Positions 1 through 9,136 of a stretch of 64,000 nucleotides of DNA are shown piece by piece; positions within the stretch are counted from its first letter, which is position 1, and each line of letters starts with the position of its first letter. The stretch comes from Myxococcota bacterium (GTDB lineage: Bacteria > Myxococcota_A > UBA9160 > UBA6930), in the NCBI GenBank assembly GCA_028285625.1, contig JANQOX010000022.1:124001-188000 (forward strand), read 5' to 3'. Under the pieces are notes generated by a model. The model saw only the letters and a list, made by a program, of their open reading frames with translations, did no database searches and was not told the DNA's origin. A program made the position numbers and the translations under genes.

Positions 1-1
1 C

Positions 2-586
2 TTCTTGTCACCCGACCAGGGCCACATCGCCGTCGACGGCCACGACCTTGCCGCGATCGACCGGGGCGACCTGCGCGAGCGCATCGCGTTCGTCTTTCAG
101 GAGCCCGTGCTCTTCGACGCGACCCTCGCCGAGAACATCCGCGTGGGCAGGCCCGACGCGTCGCTTGCCGAGGTGCGCGAAGCCGCAGGCCTGGCGCGTG
201 CGGCCGATTTCATCGAAGCGCTGCCCGACGGCTACGACACCCCCCTCGGCCGCGCCGGGGGTCGCCTGTCGGTGGGCCAGAAGCAGCGGGTCTCGATCGC
301 GCGGGCCCTGGTGCGCGACGCGCCGGTGCTGGTACTCGACGAGCCCAGCGCCGCCCTCGACCCGGAGACCGAAGCGCTGCTGGTGGCGACCCTGCGCGAG
401 GTCAGCCGAGACAAGCTCGTGGTCGTGATCGCCCACCGGCTCTCGACCATCCGCAGCGCCGATCAGATCCTGTTCCTCCGCGACGGCCGCGTGCTCGAAC
501 GCGGCACCCACGACGATCTGGTGCAACGCCAGGGGGGCGCCTACCGCCACTTCGTCGAGCTCCAGGCGGGCGACGCCGCGGCATAG
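2..586 (+). CDS. ABC exporter ATP-binding domain (5' truncated)
   Basis: C-terminal part of an ABC transporter nucleotide-binding domain, probably the end of a fused membrane/ATPase exporter of the MsbA/ABCB type. The reading frame is open to the left edge, so the Walker A motif and any membrane domain lie outside the window. Visible in order: the Q-loop (FVFQEPVLFD), a signature LSVGQKQR (Val where LSGGQ has Gly), Walker B with catalytic Glu (VLVLDEP), the D-loop (SAALD) and the H-loop His (IAHRLSTIRS). ATP hydrolysis would drive export of an unknown substrate. An MFS transporter gene starts 16 bp downstream on the same strand, so the two may be cotranscribed. The family is certain; the substrate is unknown. 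Confidence 0.93.
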   Translation, partial: FLSPDQGHIAVDGHDLAAIDRGDLRERIAFVFQEPVLFDATLAENIRVGRPDASLAEVREAAGLARAADFIEALPDGYDTPLGRAGGRLSVGQKQRVSIARALVRDAPVLVLDEPSAALDPETEALLVATLREVSRDKLVVVIAHRLSTIRSADQILFLRDGRVLERGTHDDLVQRQGGAYRHFVELQAGDAAA

Positions 587-602
587 CCTAGGATCTGGCA
601 CG

Positions 603-1997
603 ATGGCGCAGAGCACGGGTCTCTTGTCGCCGCTGCGCGAGGCGGCCTTCGCGAAGCTCTTTGCCGCGCGAACCATCGCCCTGGTGGGATCGGGTCTCAC
701 CACGGTCGCGCTCAGCCTGCTGGCCTACGACCTCGCCGGCGGCCGCGCGGGGGTGGTGCTCGGCGTTGCGCTCGCCCTCAAGATGGTGGCCTACGTCACG
801 GTGGCGCCGGTGGTCGGAGGACTCGGCGCGGCGCTCCCGCGGCGGGCCCTGCTCGTGGGGCTCGATCTCGCGCGGGCGGTCCTGGTGGGCCTGCTGGTCT
901 TCGTGTCCTCGATCGGCGAGATCTACGCCGTGATCTTCCTGCTGAGCGCATGCTCGGCGGGTTTCACGCCGGTCTACCAGGCGACCCTCCCCGAACTGCT
1001 ACGCGACGCCGCCACCTACACGCGCGGCCTGGCACTGTCGCGCGTGTCCTATGACCTCGAGGGGCTGCTTTCGCCCTCGCTCTCGACCCTGGCCCTGCTG
1101 GTGGTGGGCTACCCGGTCTTCTTTACCCTGAACGCGGCAGGCTTCGTGTTGTCGGCGTGGCTCGTGGCGATCACGCCGCTCCCCCCCTCAGCGCCTGCAG
1201 ACCGGGGTGAACCGCTCCGCCAGCAGCTCACCTTCGGCATTCGCGCCTACCTGGCCACGCCTCGCCTGCGCGGCATGCTCGCCCTGTGCACGGGCGTCGC
1301 CATGGCGGGCGCCATGGTGATCGTGAACACGGTGGTCATCGTGCGCGACACGCTTGGCGGCACGTCGGCCCAGGTGGCACTCGCGTTCGCGGCCTCGGGG
1401 GCCGGCTCGCTGCTCGCCGCACTGGCCACACCGGCCCTGCTCGAGCGTCTTGCAATCCGCAACAAGATGCTCGCCGGCGCGAGCGCCCTGCCCGTCGCGC
1501 TGGGCGTCGGCGCGGTTTCGCAGACCTTTCCAGGACTGCTCGCGGCCTGGTTCCTGGCGGGTGTCGGCATGGGGCTCGTGCAGACCGTGACGGGCCGGGT
1601 GATCGAAGCGTCGTGCCGACCGAGTGACCGCGCAGCCTTCTTCTCGGCGCACTTCTCGCTGAGCCACGCCGCCTGGCTCATCGCCTACCCACTCGCCGGA
1701 CTGGCCGGTGCCTGGCTCGGCATCGCCGGCGCATTCGCGCTGACCGCCACCGCGGCCGCGCTCGCCGCGGTAGCGGGCGCGCGCCTGTGGCCCCGCCACG
1801 AGCCCGCGGAGCTTTGGCATTTCCACGAGCCCCTCGAACACGCGCACGCTCACGAACACGACGCGCACCATGAACACACCCACGCTGACGAGCCCGACGC
1901 TGGCGACGCTCCACACGCGCACCGCCACCGTCACGGCCGGACCCTGCACCGCCATCGGTTCGTGATCGACGCGCACCACCCCAGGTGGCCCGACTGA
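603..1997 (+). CDS. MFS transporter with histidine-rich C-terminal tail
   Basis: A 464-aa polytopic membrane protein. Roughly the first 395 residues have the alternating hydrophobic segments of a major facilitator permease with about 12 membrane helices (start LLSPLREAAFAKLFAARTIA). The last ~65 residues form a hydrophilic tail with about 19 histidines in runs such as HAHAHEHDAHHEH and HAHRHRHGR, of the type seen in Zn/Ni/Co-binding loops. The tail could bind a transition metal and sense or deliver it; that is inference, and the substrate is not deducible. The ATG start follows an AGGAT-like ribosome site. The gene lies just downstream of an ABC exporter domain and converges on an SDR gene. 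Confidence 0.85.
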   Translation: MAQSTGLLSPLREAAFAKLFAARTIALVGSGLTTVALSLLAYDLAGGRAGVVLGVALALKMVAYVTVAPVVGGLGAALPRRALLVGLDLARAVLVGLLVFVSSIGEIYAVIFLLSACSAGFTPVYQATLPELLRDAATYTRGLALSRVSYDLEGLLSPSLSTLALLVVGYPVFFTLNAAGFVLSAWLVAITPLPPSAPADRGEPLRQQLTFGIRAYLATPRLRGMLALCTGVAMAGAMVIVNTVVIVRDTLGGTSAQVALAFAASGAGSLLAALATPALLERLAIRNKMLAGASALPVALGVGAVSQTFPGLLAAWFLAGVGMGLVQTVTGRVIEASCRPSDRAAFFSAHFSLSHAAWLIAYPLAGLAGAWLGIAGAFALTATAAALAAVAGARLWPRHEPAELWHFHEPLEHAHAHEHDAHHEHTHADEPDAGDAPHAHRHRHGRTLHRHRFVIDAHHPRWPD

Positions 1998-2013
1998 GCG
2001 CTCCTGCGCTCAG
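1994..2013. terminator. Perfect 8-bp hairpin between convergent genes
   Basis: CTGAGCGC, a TCCT loop, then GCGCTCAG forms a perfect 8-bp stem containing the stop codons of both the MFS gene (+) and the SDR gene (-). No T-run follows on either strand, so it is a weak candidate for a bidirectional intrinsic terminator. It could also act as a transcript-end stabiliser. Confidence 0.35.
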
Positions 2014-2783
2014 CGCCCGGGCGCGAATCGCTTGATCAGTGCGCGCACCCATACCGATTGCGCAAAGGGGTCGAGCCATCGGTAGATCCGCCCGGAAACC
2101 TGGATCGGATGGCCGCGCTCCACGGCCTCGATCGCCTCTTTCACGACGGTCTCGGCGTCGTACCAGATCCAGGCGGGCAGGCCCCGCTTCATGTCCATGA
2201 GCCCCCCGGTCTCGTGAAAGTCGGTGTGCACGAAGCCGGGGCAGAATGCGCTCACGTGGACACCGCTGCCCCCGAGTTCGAGCGCCAGTTCTTCGGACAG
2301 GGCCACCAGGTAGGCCTTGGCCGGACCGTAGTTCGCACCCGCCGGGCGCGCGATGCGGCCGGCGAACGAAGACACGTTGATCACGCGGCCGAAACCGCGC
2401 TCTCGCATGGGCGGAATGAACCGGTGACACATCTGCGCCACCGACATCATCATCAACTCGAGAAACCGCGCCTGGTCGGGCCACGGGGTGGGCTCGAGCA
2501 GGTGGGGCCCGGCGCTCCCTGCATTGTTGACCAGGTAGTCGATGGGAAGGCCCGCCTCGGCGACGAACCGCTCGATCCGCTCCGGGGTCTCGCGGTCGGC
2601 GAGATCGCCCGTGCACACGGCCACGTCGATGGCGTGGTCGCGCCGCAACGCATCGGCGACCTCGACGAGGCGGCTCTCGCGGCGCGCGACGAGCAGCAGG
2701 TCGTGGCCCTCTCCGGCGAACTGGCGAGCGAACTCGAGACCGAGTCCAGCCGTCGCGCCGGTGATGAGCGCCCTTCTGGTCAA
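2010..2783 (-). CDS. SDR-family NAD(P)-dependent oxidoreductase
   Basis: A 257-aa classical short-chain dehydrogenase/reductase. Seen: the cofactor motif TGATAGLG at the N-terminus, NNAG after beta-4, the catalytic Ser region NVSSFAG, and the catalytic YGPAK (Tyr-x3-Lys). It should interconvert an alcohol and a ketone using NAD(P)(H); the substrate is unknown. I place the start at a TTG (2783) with GGGGAG six bases upstream, which gives the normal SDR length and puts the Rossmann strand (RRALITG) at the N-terminus. An ATG at 2849 would add a disordered 22-residue extension. The gene is divergent from the flavin monooxygenase at 2915. Confidence 0.9.
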   Translation of the reverse strand: MTRRALITGATAGLGLEFARQFAGEGHDLLLVARRESRLVEVADALRRDHAIDVAVCTGDLADRETPERIERFVAEAGLPIDYLVNNAGSAGPHLLEPTPWPDQARFLELMMMSVAQMCHRFIPPMRERGFGRVINVSSFAGRIARPAGANYGPAKAYLVALSEELALELGGSGVHVSAFCPGFVHTDFHETGGLMDMKRGLPAWIWYDAETVVKEAIEAVERGHPIQVSGRIYRWLDPFAQSVWVRALIKRFAPGR

Positions 2784-2858
2784 CGTCGTCTCCCCGCGGC
2801 GCGGCCCCGCCGCCGGACGAGGTTGCCAGGCCGAGTCGATCGGGGCCACGGAGCGGGC

Positions 2859-2887
2859 TTGCCCTCCATCCTATTCGATCGTATAAT
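2859..2887 (+). promoter_or_regulatory. Sigma-70-type promoter for the flavin monooxygenase gene
   Basis: A -35 box TTGCCC (2859-2864) and a perfect -10 TATAAT (2882-2887) are separated by exactly 17 bp in otherwise GC-rich DNA. Transcription would start near 2894, about 20 nt before the ATG at 2915, and a GAGGAG ribosome site lies at 2903-2908. This supports the ATG at 2915 over the in-frame GTG at 2891. Confidence 0.75.
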
Positions 2888-2914
2888 CTGGTGGCTCATG
2901 GCGAGGAGACCCGC

Positions 2915-4486
2915 ATGACCGCCCCGACCGCCCCCCCGGACGACCTCTTCGACGTCGCGATCGTCGGCTACGGCCCGGTCGGCGCATTCGGAGCCCTGCT
3001 GCTCGCGCACGCCGGTCTCCGCGTCGTCCTCATCGATCGCGAGACCGACATCGTCGACATCCCCCGCGCAGTCGGGCTCGACGGCGAGATCGTGCGCGCC
3101 TTCGCGCGCCTCGGCCACGGTGAGACGATCGAGGCACTCCTGCAACCGCCACGCGATCCCGACGAAGTCTGCTTCACCAACTCGAATCACGAGCCCTACT
3201 TCAGCCTGTCCGTGCCGCAGGTCGGTTTGAACGGCTACCGCGATGTGGCGATGTTCGATCAACCCGAGCTCGAGGCGGCGATTCGCACCCTCATCGCCGA
3301 TCGTGGCGACGTCACCGAGCGCCTCGGGTTCGAGGTCACCGCCATCGCGGACTCGGAGGATGAGGTCGAGATCGCAGTGCGCGACGTGGGCTCGGGGGCC
3401 ACGGATCGGGTCCGAGCACGCTACGCCATCGGCTGCGATGGAGCCTCGAGCTTCGTTCGCGAGTCCCTCGGGATCGCCTGGCAGAGTCTCGGCTACGACC
3501 AGGACTGGCTGGTCATCGACATCGTCGTCGACTCCGAATCCGCCCTGCCATCGAGAATCATGCAGGTGTGCGACCCCGCGCGCCTCACGACCTACATCTG
3601 TGGCAAGGACCCGTACCGTCGCTGGGAATTCCAGCTGCTGCCGGGCGAGACGCGCGAGGAGATGCTCCGGCCGGAGCGCATTCGGTCGCTGCTCGACGAT
3701 TGGATTCCCGCCGACCAGTACCGGCTTCGCCGATCGGCGGTGTACCAGTTCCACGCCGCGACGGCCGACCGTTGGCAGCAAGGCCGCATCTTCCTCGCCG
3801 GAGACGCCGCCCACCAGACGCCGCCCTTCCTGGGCCAGGGGCTCAATGCGGGGTTCCGCGACGTCATCAATCTCGGCTGGAAGCTCCCGCTGGTGCTCGC
3901 CGGAACCTGCGACGCGAAACTGCTCGAGACCTACGCGGCCGAGCGCGACCACCACGCGCGCGATCTGGTCGAATGGGCCGTCGCGATCGGCAAGCTCATG
4001 GAGAACCTCGCCGCCGGCGAGGCGGGTCGCCCGCCGCCCCACGGCGAAGGCGCGGACCAGAGTTCGGGCTACGGGCAGGGCCGAACGGCGCCCCCGCTCC
4101 TGGGCGGCGTGATCCAGGTCGACCAGCAGGACGAGCACAGTCCCACCGGCTTCCTCTTCCGTCAGCCGACGGTCCGCACGCCGAACGGCGAGACCTGCCG
4201 ACTGGACGCGTTGTTGGGCAACGGTTTCGCCCTGGTCGCCCGCAACGAGTCGGACCTGGCGCTGGCAGCGGAATGCACCGCCTTTCTCGACCGGATCGGC
4301 GCTCGGCGCGTCTCGCTCGACGGAGTCGAAGCGGTCGAAGGAACCTTCGATCGACTCCTGGACGACCATGCTGCGGCAATCGTCCGTCCGGATGGCTACG
4401 TATTCGGGGTGACCGACGCGGAACACAGCCTGGACGGCCTCGTGCGCTCGCTCGAAGCCAAGCTCGCGATTCGCAGCACGGCCTAG
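2915..4486 (+). CDS. FAD-dependent aromatic hydroxylase, MhpA-like
   Basis: A 523-aa group A flavoprotein monooxygenase. Seen: the FAD-binding GxGxxG region near the N-terminus (AIVGYGPVGAFGALLLA) and the second FAD motif GDAAHQTPPFLGQGLNAG with the following NLGWKL, typical of the MhpA/PheA group. MhpA hydroxylates 3-(3-hydroxyphenyl)propionate to a catechol using NADH and O2; the real substrate here is unproven because no ring-cleavage genes are adjacent. A Gly/Pro-rich insert (about residues 365-390) lies between the catalytic and C-terminal thioredoxin-like parts. The start is ATG with GAGGAG and a sigma-70 promoter upstream. A DUF3604 gene follows after 3 bp. Confidence 0.88.
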   Translation: MTAPTAPPDDLFDVAIVGYGPVGAFGALLLAHAGLRVVLIDRETDIVDIPRAVGLDGEIVRAFARLGHGETIEALLQPPRDPDEVCFTNSNHEPYFSLSVPQVGLNGYRDVAMFDQPELEAAIRTLIADRGDVTERLGFEVTAIADSEDEVEIAVRDVGSGATDRVRARYAIGCDGASSFVRESLGIAWQSLGYDQDWLVIDIVVDSESALPSRIMQVCDPARLTTYICGKDPYRRWEFQLLPGETREEMLRPERIRSLLDDWIPADQYRLRRSAVYQFHAATADRWQQGRIFLAGDAAHQTPPFLGQGLNAGFRDVINLGWKLPLVLAGTCDAKLLETYAAERDHHARDLVEWAVAIGKLMENLAAGEAGRPPPHGEGADQSSGYGQGRTAPPLLGGVIQVDQQDEHSPTGFLFRQPTVRTPNGETCRLDALLGNGFALVARNESDLALAAECTAFLDRIGARRVSLDGVEAVEGTFDRLLDDHAAAIVRPDGYVFGVTDAEHSLDGLVRSLEAKLAIRSTA

Positions 4487-4489
4487 CCC

Positions 4490-6754
4490 GTGGGCAGGCT
4501 CCTCACGATCGCCATCGGGGGCCTCGCCGTGCTCGCCGTAGCGGCCTGGCTCGCGGTCTTCACGGCCGGGCGCGGCACCTTTGGCGAGCTCGAGACCGGC
4601 GGCACGCCCGACCCAGACCGCCGGGCCCCGGCCGCAGTCGCCTCAGCCGGCGCCGCGCGTGCCGATGCTGCGCGCGAGATCGGGGCGTCGGCGGACAAGC
4701 AGATCCTCTTCGGCGACCTCCATGCCCACACCACCTTCTCCCGCGATGCCTTCACGTTCAGCCTGCCCATGGTGGGTGGGGAGGGCGCGCATCCGCCGGC
4801 AGACGCCTGCGACTTCGCGCGCCACTGTGCCGAGCTCGACTTCTGGTCGATCAACGACCACGCAGAAGACCTGACCCCACGGCAGTGGCGAGAGACCGTC
4901 GCCGCCACGCGTCAATGCGAAGCCATCGCCGGCGGCGACGAGCCCGACCTGGTGTCCTTTCTCGGTTGGGAGTGGACCCAGGCGGGCACCGTGCCTGCCA
5001 ACCACTGGGGCCACAAGAACGTGGTGCTGCGCCACCTGGACGACGACCGCATCCCGCGGCGCCCCATCGGCGCGACGCGACCGCCGGGCGGGCTCGACGT
5101 CGGCCGCATGGGCACGTTGGCGCGGGGCGCGGCGGCACTCGCCATGGGCGGCCGCTTCCACGACTGGGCGGCGTTTCTCACCGAGCCGGAGGGCGTGCCG
5201 CGCTGCGATGCGGACACCCCGGTGCAAGATCTGCCCGACGACTGCATCGAGCTGGCCGCCACACCGGCCGACCTGTTCCGCAAGCTCGACGAGTGGGGTC
5301 ACGATGCGCTCGTGATCCCGCATGGCACCACCTGGGGGGCCTACACGCCGCCCGGGTCGAGCTACGACAAGCAGCTCGACGGGGCCATGCACGATCCCGA
5401 TCGTCAGCGGCTGGTCGAGATCTACTCGGGCCATGGCACCTCGGAGGTCTACCGGCCCTGGCGCTCTTCGCTCGAAGAGGACGGAGCGACGATCTGCCCT
5501 GCCCCGAGCCCGGGCTACCTGCCCTCGTGCTGGCGCGCGGGGGAGATCATCGAGGAGCGCTGCCTGGCGGAGGGCGAAACCGAGGCCGAGTGCGCGTCGC
5601 GCGCCGCCGAGGCACGGGCCCACTACCTGGCCGGCGGCATCCCCGGGCACCTGGTCGTCCCCGGCGCGCGCGCCGAGGACTGGCTCGACTCCGGCCAATG
5701 CCAGGACTGCCGCGAGCCCGCCTTCAACTACCGCCCGGCGGGCGCGGCGCAGTACCTGCTGGCACTGGGAGGGTTCGACGGACCCGGCGCCGCCCCCCGA
5801 CGCTTCCGACTGGGCTTCATGGCCTCGAGCGACAATCACTTCGCCCGGCCCGGTAGCGGCTACAAGGAGAAGCATCGCCGGGGCATGACCGAGTCGGTGG
5901 GGGCGTCGCGCGATCCGGACGCCCTGGGCCCGCTCGCGAGCATCATCGCCCCGCCCGATCGCCCGCCGGCGGCAAGGTCTCTCGACTTCGAAACGGCTCT
6001 CGAGGGCGTGGCGGGGTTCCAGCTCATCGAGACCGAGCGATCGGTCGCCTTCCTGCTCACCGGGGGGCTGATCGCCGTCCACGCGGAGGCACGGGGTCGC
6101 GATGCGATCTGGAACGCGATGGACCGCCGCGAGGTCTACGGCACGACGGGCCCGCGCATGCTGCTCTGGTTCGACCTGCTGAACCCGCCGGGCTCGACGG
6201 GCGCGACGGCCCCCATGGGCAGCGAGGTTTCCGGTGTCTCGGCGCCGATCTTCCAGGCGCGGGCCGTGGGCTCCTTCGAACAGCTGCCGGGCTGCCCGGA
6301 AGCGACGGCCGAGCGACTCTCCGCAAGCGAGCTCAAGCGGCTCTGCAAGGGCGACTGCTACCACCCGAGCGACGAACGTCGCGTGATCACGCGCATCGAG
6401 GTCGTGCGCATCCGTCCCCAGGTCCACCCCGACGAAGACGTGGCCGACCTGATCGAGGACCCCTGGCGCAGCTTCGCCTGCGATCCCCACCCCGAAGGCT
6501 GCTCGGTGGTCTTCGGCGATCCCGACTTCGCGGCCTCGGGTCGCGAGGCCGTGTACTACGTACGCGCCTTCGAAGCACCGACTCCAGGAATCAACGCGGG
6601 CAACCTTCGCTGTGAGCGCGACGCCGAGGGACGCTGCACGGGCGTGAGTCTCTGCCCCGGCCCGGACGGCGCCGCGGACGAGTGCCTCTCGGAGCACGAG
6701 CCCCGGGCGTGGAGTTCGCCCATCTGGCTCGACGTCGATCCGTCGGCGAGCTGA
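4490..6754 (+). CDS. DUF3604 family protein, membrane-anchored or exported
   Basis: A 754-aa protein starting at GTG 4490, three bases after the monooxygenase stop, so probably cotranscribed. The N-terminus has one hydrophobic segment (about residues 3-24) that is a signal or anchor. From about residue 70 the signature FGDLHAHTTFSRDAF begins, followed by DFWSINDHAED; these are the metal-ligand-like His/Asp motifs of DUF3604, a PHP-like phosphoesterase-type fold of unproven activity. Several Cys pairs suit a periplasmic disulfide-rich protein. Role unknown; context links it loosely to aromatic compound metabolism. It ends one base before a convergent lipoprotein gene. Confidence 0.82.
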   Translation: MGRLLTIAIGGLAVLAVAAWLAVFTAGRGTFGELETGGTPDPDRRAPAAVASAGAARADAAREIGASADKQILFGDLHAHTTFSRDAFTFSLPMVGGEGAHPPADACDFARHCAELDFWSINDHAEDLTPRQWRETVAATRQCEAIAGGDEPDLVSFLGWEWTQAGTVPANHWGHKNVVLRHLDDDRIPRRPIGATRPPGGLDVGRMGTLARGAAALAMGGRFHDWAAFLTEPEGVPRCDADTPVQDLPDDCIELAATPADLFRKLDEWGHDALVIPHGTTWGAYTPPGSSYDKQLDGAMHDPDRQRLVEIYSGHGTSEVYRPWRSSLEEDGATICPAPSPGYLPSCWRAGEIIEERCLAEGETEAECASRAAEARAHYLAGGIPGHLVVPGARAEDWLDSGQCQDCREPAFNYRPAGAAQYLLALGGFDGPGAAPRRFRLGFMASSDNHFARPGSGYKEKHRRGMTESVGASRDPDALGPLASIIAPPDRPPAARSLDFETALEGVAGFQLIETERSVAFLLTGGLIAVHAEARGRDAIWNAMDRREVYGTTGPRMLLWFDLLNPPGSTGATAPMGSEVSGVSAPIFQARAVGSFEQLPGCPEATAERLSASELKRLCKGDCYHPSDERRVITRIEVVRIRPQVHPDEDVADLIEDPWRSFACDPHPEGCSVVFGDPDFAASGREAVYYVRAFEAPTPGINAGNLRCERDAEGRCTGVSLCPGPDGAADECLSEHEPRAWSSPIWLDVDPSAS

Positions 6755-6755
6755 C

Positions 6756-9005
6756 CTAGCCGTCGAGCCAGCTGCGGAGGACGTCCGCCAGCTGCTCGAG
6801 GGCCGCCGCCGCGTCCGCCGGCGGGCCCGTCGCTTCTCGCGTGTCGTCGGAGAAGTCGAGCACCAGCGTCGCCTCGCCGTCGCTGATCTCGTAGCGGGTC
6901 GTGTCGAAGGGCGTGGTCACGAAGGGGTTGTCGTAGCGCGGGTAGTCGTCGATCGCGTGGGCTGTGCCGTCGACCGTGATGGGCCCTTCCCATCCGAAGG
7001 CCATCTCACCCAGGCTGGGCGAGGCGTAGGTCACGTCGAAGGCGATCGCGGTCGGCACGACCTCGACCTGGTCCTCGTCGAACGCGGCCTGGAAGGCGGC
7101 GAAGCTGCCCCAGGTCTCGCGGTCGCCGCACTCGACGATCCAGACGTTGTTCGCGCCTCCCTCGGCCACCAGGTCGAAGTCGAGCCCCGCATTCTGGAAC
7201 ACCTCTGGCTGCCCGCCGCGCCAGGCCACGGGGCGCCACGAGTAGAGGGCCACGTAGCCGTCGTCCTTGCGGCCGAAGGTCCAGTGCCCGTCGCGGACGA
7301 CCTCGTCGAAGTGGGCCACCGGGAAGTAGGCGTGCGTCTCGTCACGGAAGCCGAAGCCCAACTGGGTCAGCGGCGTGTACTGCGGCGCGTAGATCGAGAT
7401 GCCGACGTTCTCGTGCTGGGCGCTGCGAGGCTGGGCGCCCTCCCCCGTCCAATAGCCCGGGCCCGGCTCGTCCTCGCGCTGCCAGTTCCAGTCGGCGGGG
7501 ACCGGGTCGCCGGGTTCGACCGGCAGGTAGCCGGGGTGCGAGGTGAAGACCATCGCCCGCTCCGAGAACGTCGCCTGCCAGGTGTGCGTCTGCGAGCCGC
7601 GCACGCCCTTGCGGTAGTCCTGGGCCGTGGAGAGCATGTAGTCGCGCGTCCGGTAGGTGTAGGTGTTCACCTCCTTCAGCACGGCCTGGTTGATCGTGGG
7701 CCAGAACGAGATGGCCACGCCCTGGGCCGCCTTGATCGACTGCTCGGGCGCCGCCGGGTTCCAGACGAGGTCGCGAAGCGCCTTGAAGGGCGAGAACTGC
7801 GCATCCCAGAGGTTCTCGCGGTTGCCCACGTCGAAGGTCATGGGCAGCAGCTGCCAGACCGACTGAAGGCCCCCCGACCAGTAGAACGGCAGGTACTTCT
7901 CGTCGCGGTAGTCCCAGCCGAAGGGCGCTTCGGGGACGGGCGCCGAGAACGGATCCGCCGGCGGCACCTCGTCGATGGGCAGGTTCATGCGCTCGCGATC
8001 GACCATGGGTTCGTCGTACCGGGCGATGCGCTGCACGATCGTGGGCAGCCGGAACCGCTTGGCGCGCGCCAGGACCGCCCCGGTGGCGCTGCCCCGGCCC
8101 CCGTACGGCAGCACGGTGTCGTCGAAGAGCATCTTGGCCGCATCGAAGGTGTCCTCGGTCGAGGCGGAGGCCTTGTCCTTGATGTAGGAGCGGCCGTGGG
8201 TCGCGCCGAACGTGCCCCGATGCAGATGAAGGGCGATGTCGACCAGCACCAGATCGAGCACCATGGCCGCGCGCTTGGCGATCACCGGATCGTCGGACCA
8301 CTCCACGAGGGACAGCAGCGGGCGGATGTCGAGGTTGTAGTAGACGTTCGAGTGCCACTCGGTGAATCCGAATCGCGCGCGCTCCTCGAACCAGTCCATG
8401 ATGAACGGCCGCGCCCGGGCCGCGTGCTCGGCCCCAGTGAGCCCGGTCACGCTGAAGACCTGGTCCGGGTAGCGCTGGCCCGCCAGGTACTCGCAGACCT
8501 TGAAGATCAGGATGTGGTTCTCGGTCCAGTACCACATGTTGTCGACGACGGGGGCGCCATCGAACTCGCGAACGGGCGTGGGGTCGCTGTACCAGTACTT
8601 GAAGTCGAAGAGCGACTGCTCGACCGACGCCCACAGCGCCTCGCTGCCCGCGGGATGGCCGCGGAACGCGTAGAGCAGGTCGATGAACCGCAGCGCGTCG
8701 AAGTCGCTGGTGTCGCGCAGCCGGAACATCTTCTCGTAGATCCCGTCGAAGGCATCGTCCGGGATGGCGCCGGCGGCCACCGAAAAGGTGGGGTCCCGGG
8801 CGTCGCGCTCCAGGTGGGCGAGCAGGTTGCCGACCGAACCGGGGTTGAGCGGCGTCTCGGTGGCGTAGGCGAGCCAGTCCAGCTGGCGGGCGGTCCACCA
8901 GGCCGGGTGGGCATAGCCATCGAGGCTCAAGGGGCAGCCGAGCAGCAGCAGGGGAAGCAGCAGGACGCCCAGCCGGGAGCGGGCGATACGGGGCAGGTGC
9001 AGCAT
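6756..9005 (-). CDS. Large uncharacterised lipoprotein
   Basis: A 749-aa protein with a lipoprotein signal: a basic n-region, Leu-rich core and lipobox LLLLGC at about residue 24, so probably membrane-attached outside the cytoplasm. I do not recognise a named family. The first ~350 residues are helix-rich with many aromatic residues (for example WYWTENHILIF, FTEWHSNVYYNLDIRPLL), resembling alpha/alpha-toroid polysaccharide lyases. The C-terminal ~250 residues look beta-rich (HTWQATFSERAMVFTSHPGY), as in heparinase II-like proteins. A carbohydrate-active role is inference only. It is convergent with the DUF3604 gene and divergent from typA. Confidence 0.75.
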   Translation of the reverse strand: MLHLPRIARSRLGVLLLPLLLLGCPLSLDGYAHPAWWTARQLDWLAYATETPLNPGSVGNLLAHLERDARDPTFSVAAGAIPDDAFDGIYEKMFRLRDTSDFDALRFIDLLYAFRGHPAGSEALWASVEQSLFDFKYWYSDPTPVREFDGAPVVDNMWYWTENHILIFKVCEYLAGQRYPDQVFSVTGLTGAEHAARARPFIMDWFEERARFGFTEWHSNVYYNLDIRPLLSLVEWSDDPVIAKRAAMVLDLVLVDIALHLHRGTFGATHGRSYIKDKASASTEDTFDAAKMLFDDTVLPYGGRGSATGAVLARAKRFRLPTIVQRIARYDEPMVDRERMNLPIDEVPPADPFSAPVPEAPFGWDYRDEKYLPFYWSGGLQSVWQLLPMTFDVGNRENLWDAQFSPFKALRDLVWNPAAPEQSIKAAQGVAISFWPTINQAVLKEVNTYTYRTRDYMLSTAQDYRKGVRGSQTHTWQATFSERAMVFTSHPGYLPVEPGDPVPADWNWQREDEPGPGYWTGEGAQPRSAQHENVGISIYAPQYTPLTQLGFGFRDETHAYFPVAHFDEVVRDGHWTFGRKDDGYVALYSWRPVAWRGGQPEVFQNAGLDFDLVAEGGANNVWIVECGDRETWGSFAAFQAAFDEDQVEVVPTAIAFDVTYASPSLGEMAFGWEGPITVDGTAHAIDDYPRYDNPFVTTPFDTTRYEISDGEATLVLDFSDDTREATGPPADAAAALEQLADVLRSWLDG

Positions 9006-9136
9006 GGACGGAGGGGCTCCAGTTGGACCCGACAGGATAGTCTCCCGTGGCCGGTCTCGTCGAACCGGCAGCGGGCCGGCAGCTTCACCGTGCGGGCTTC
9101 ATGTGGGATCGTGTGGGACTGCTAGGTTGCGCGCCC

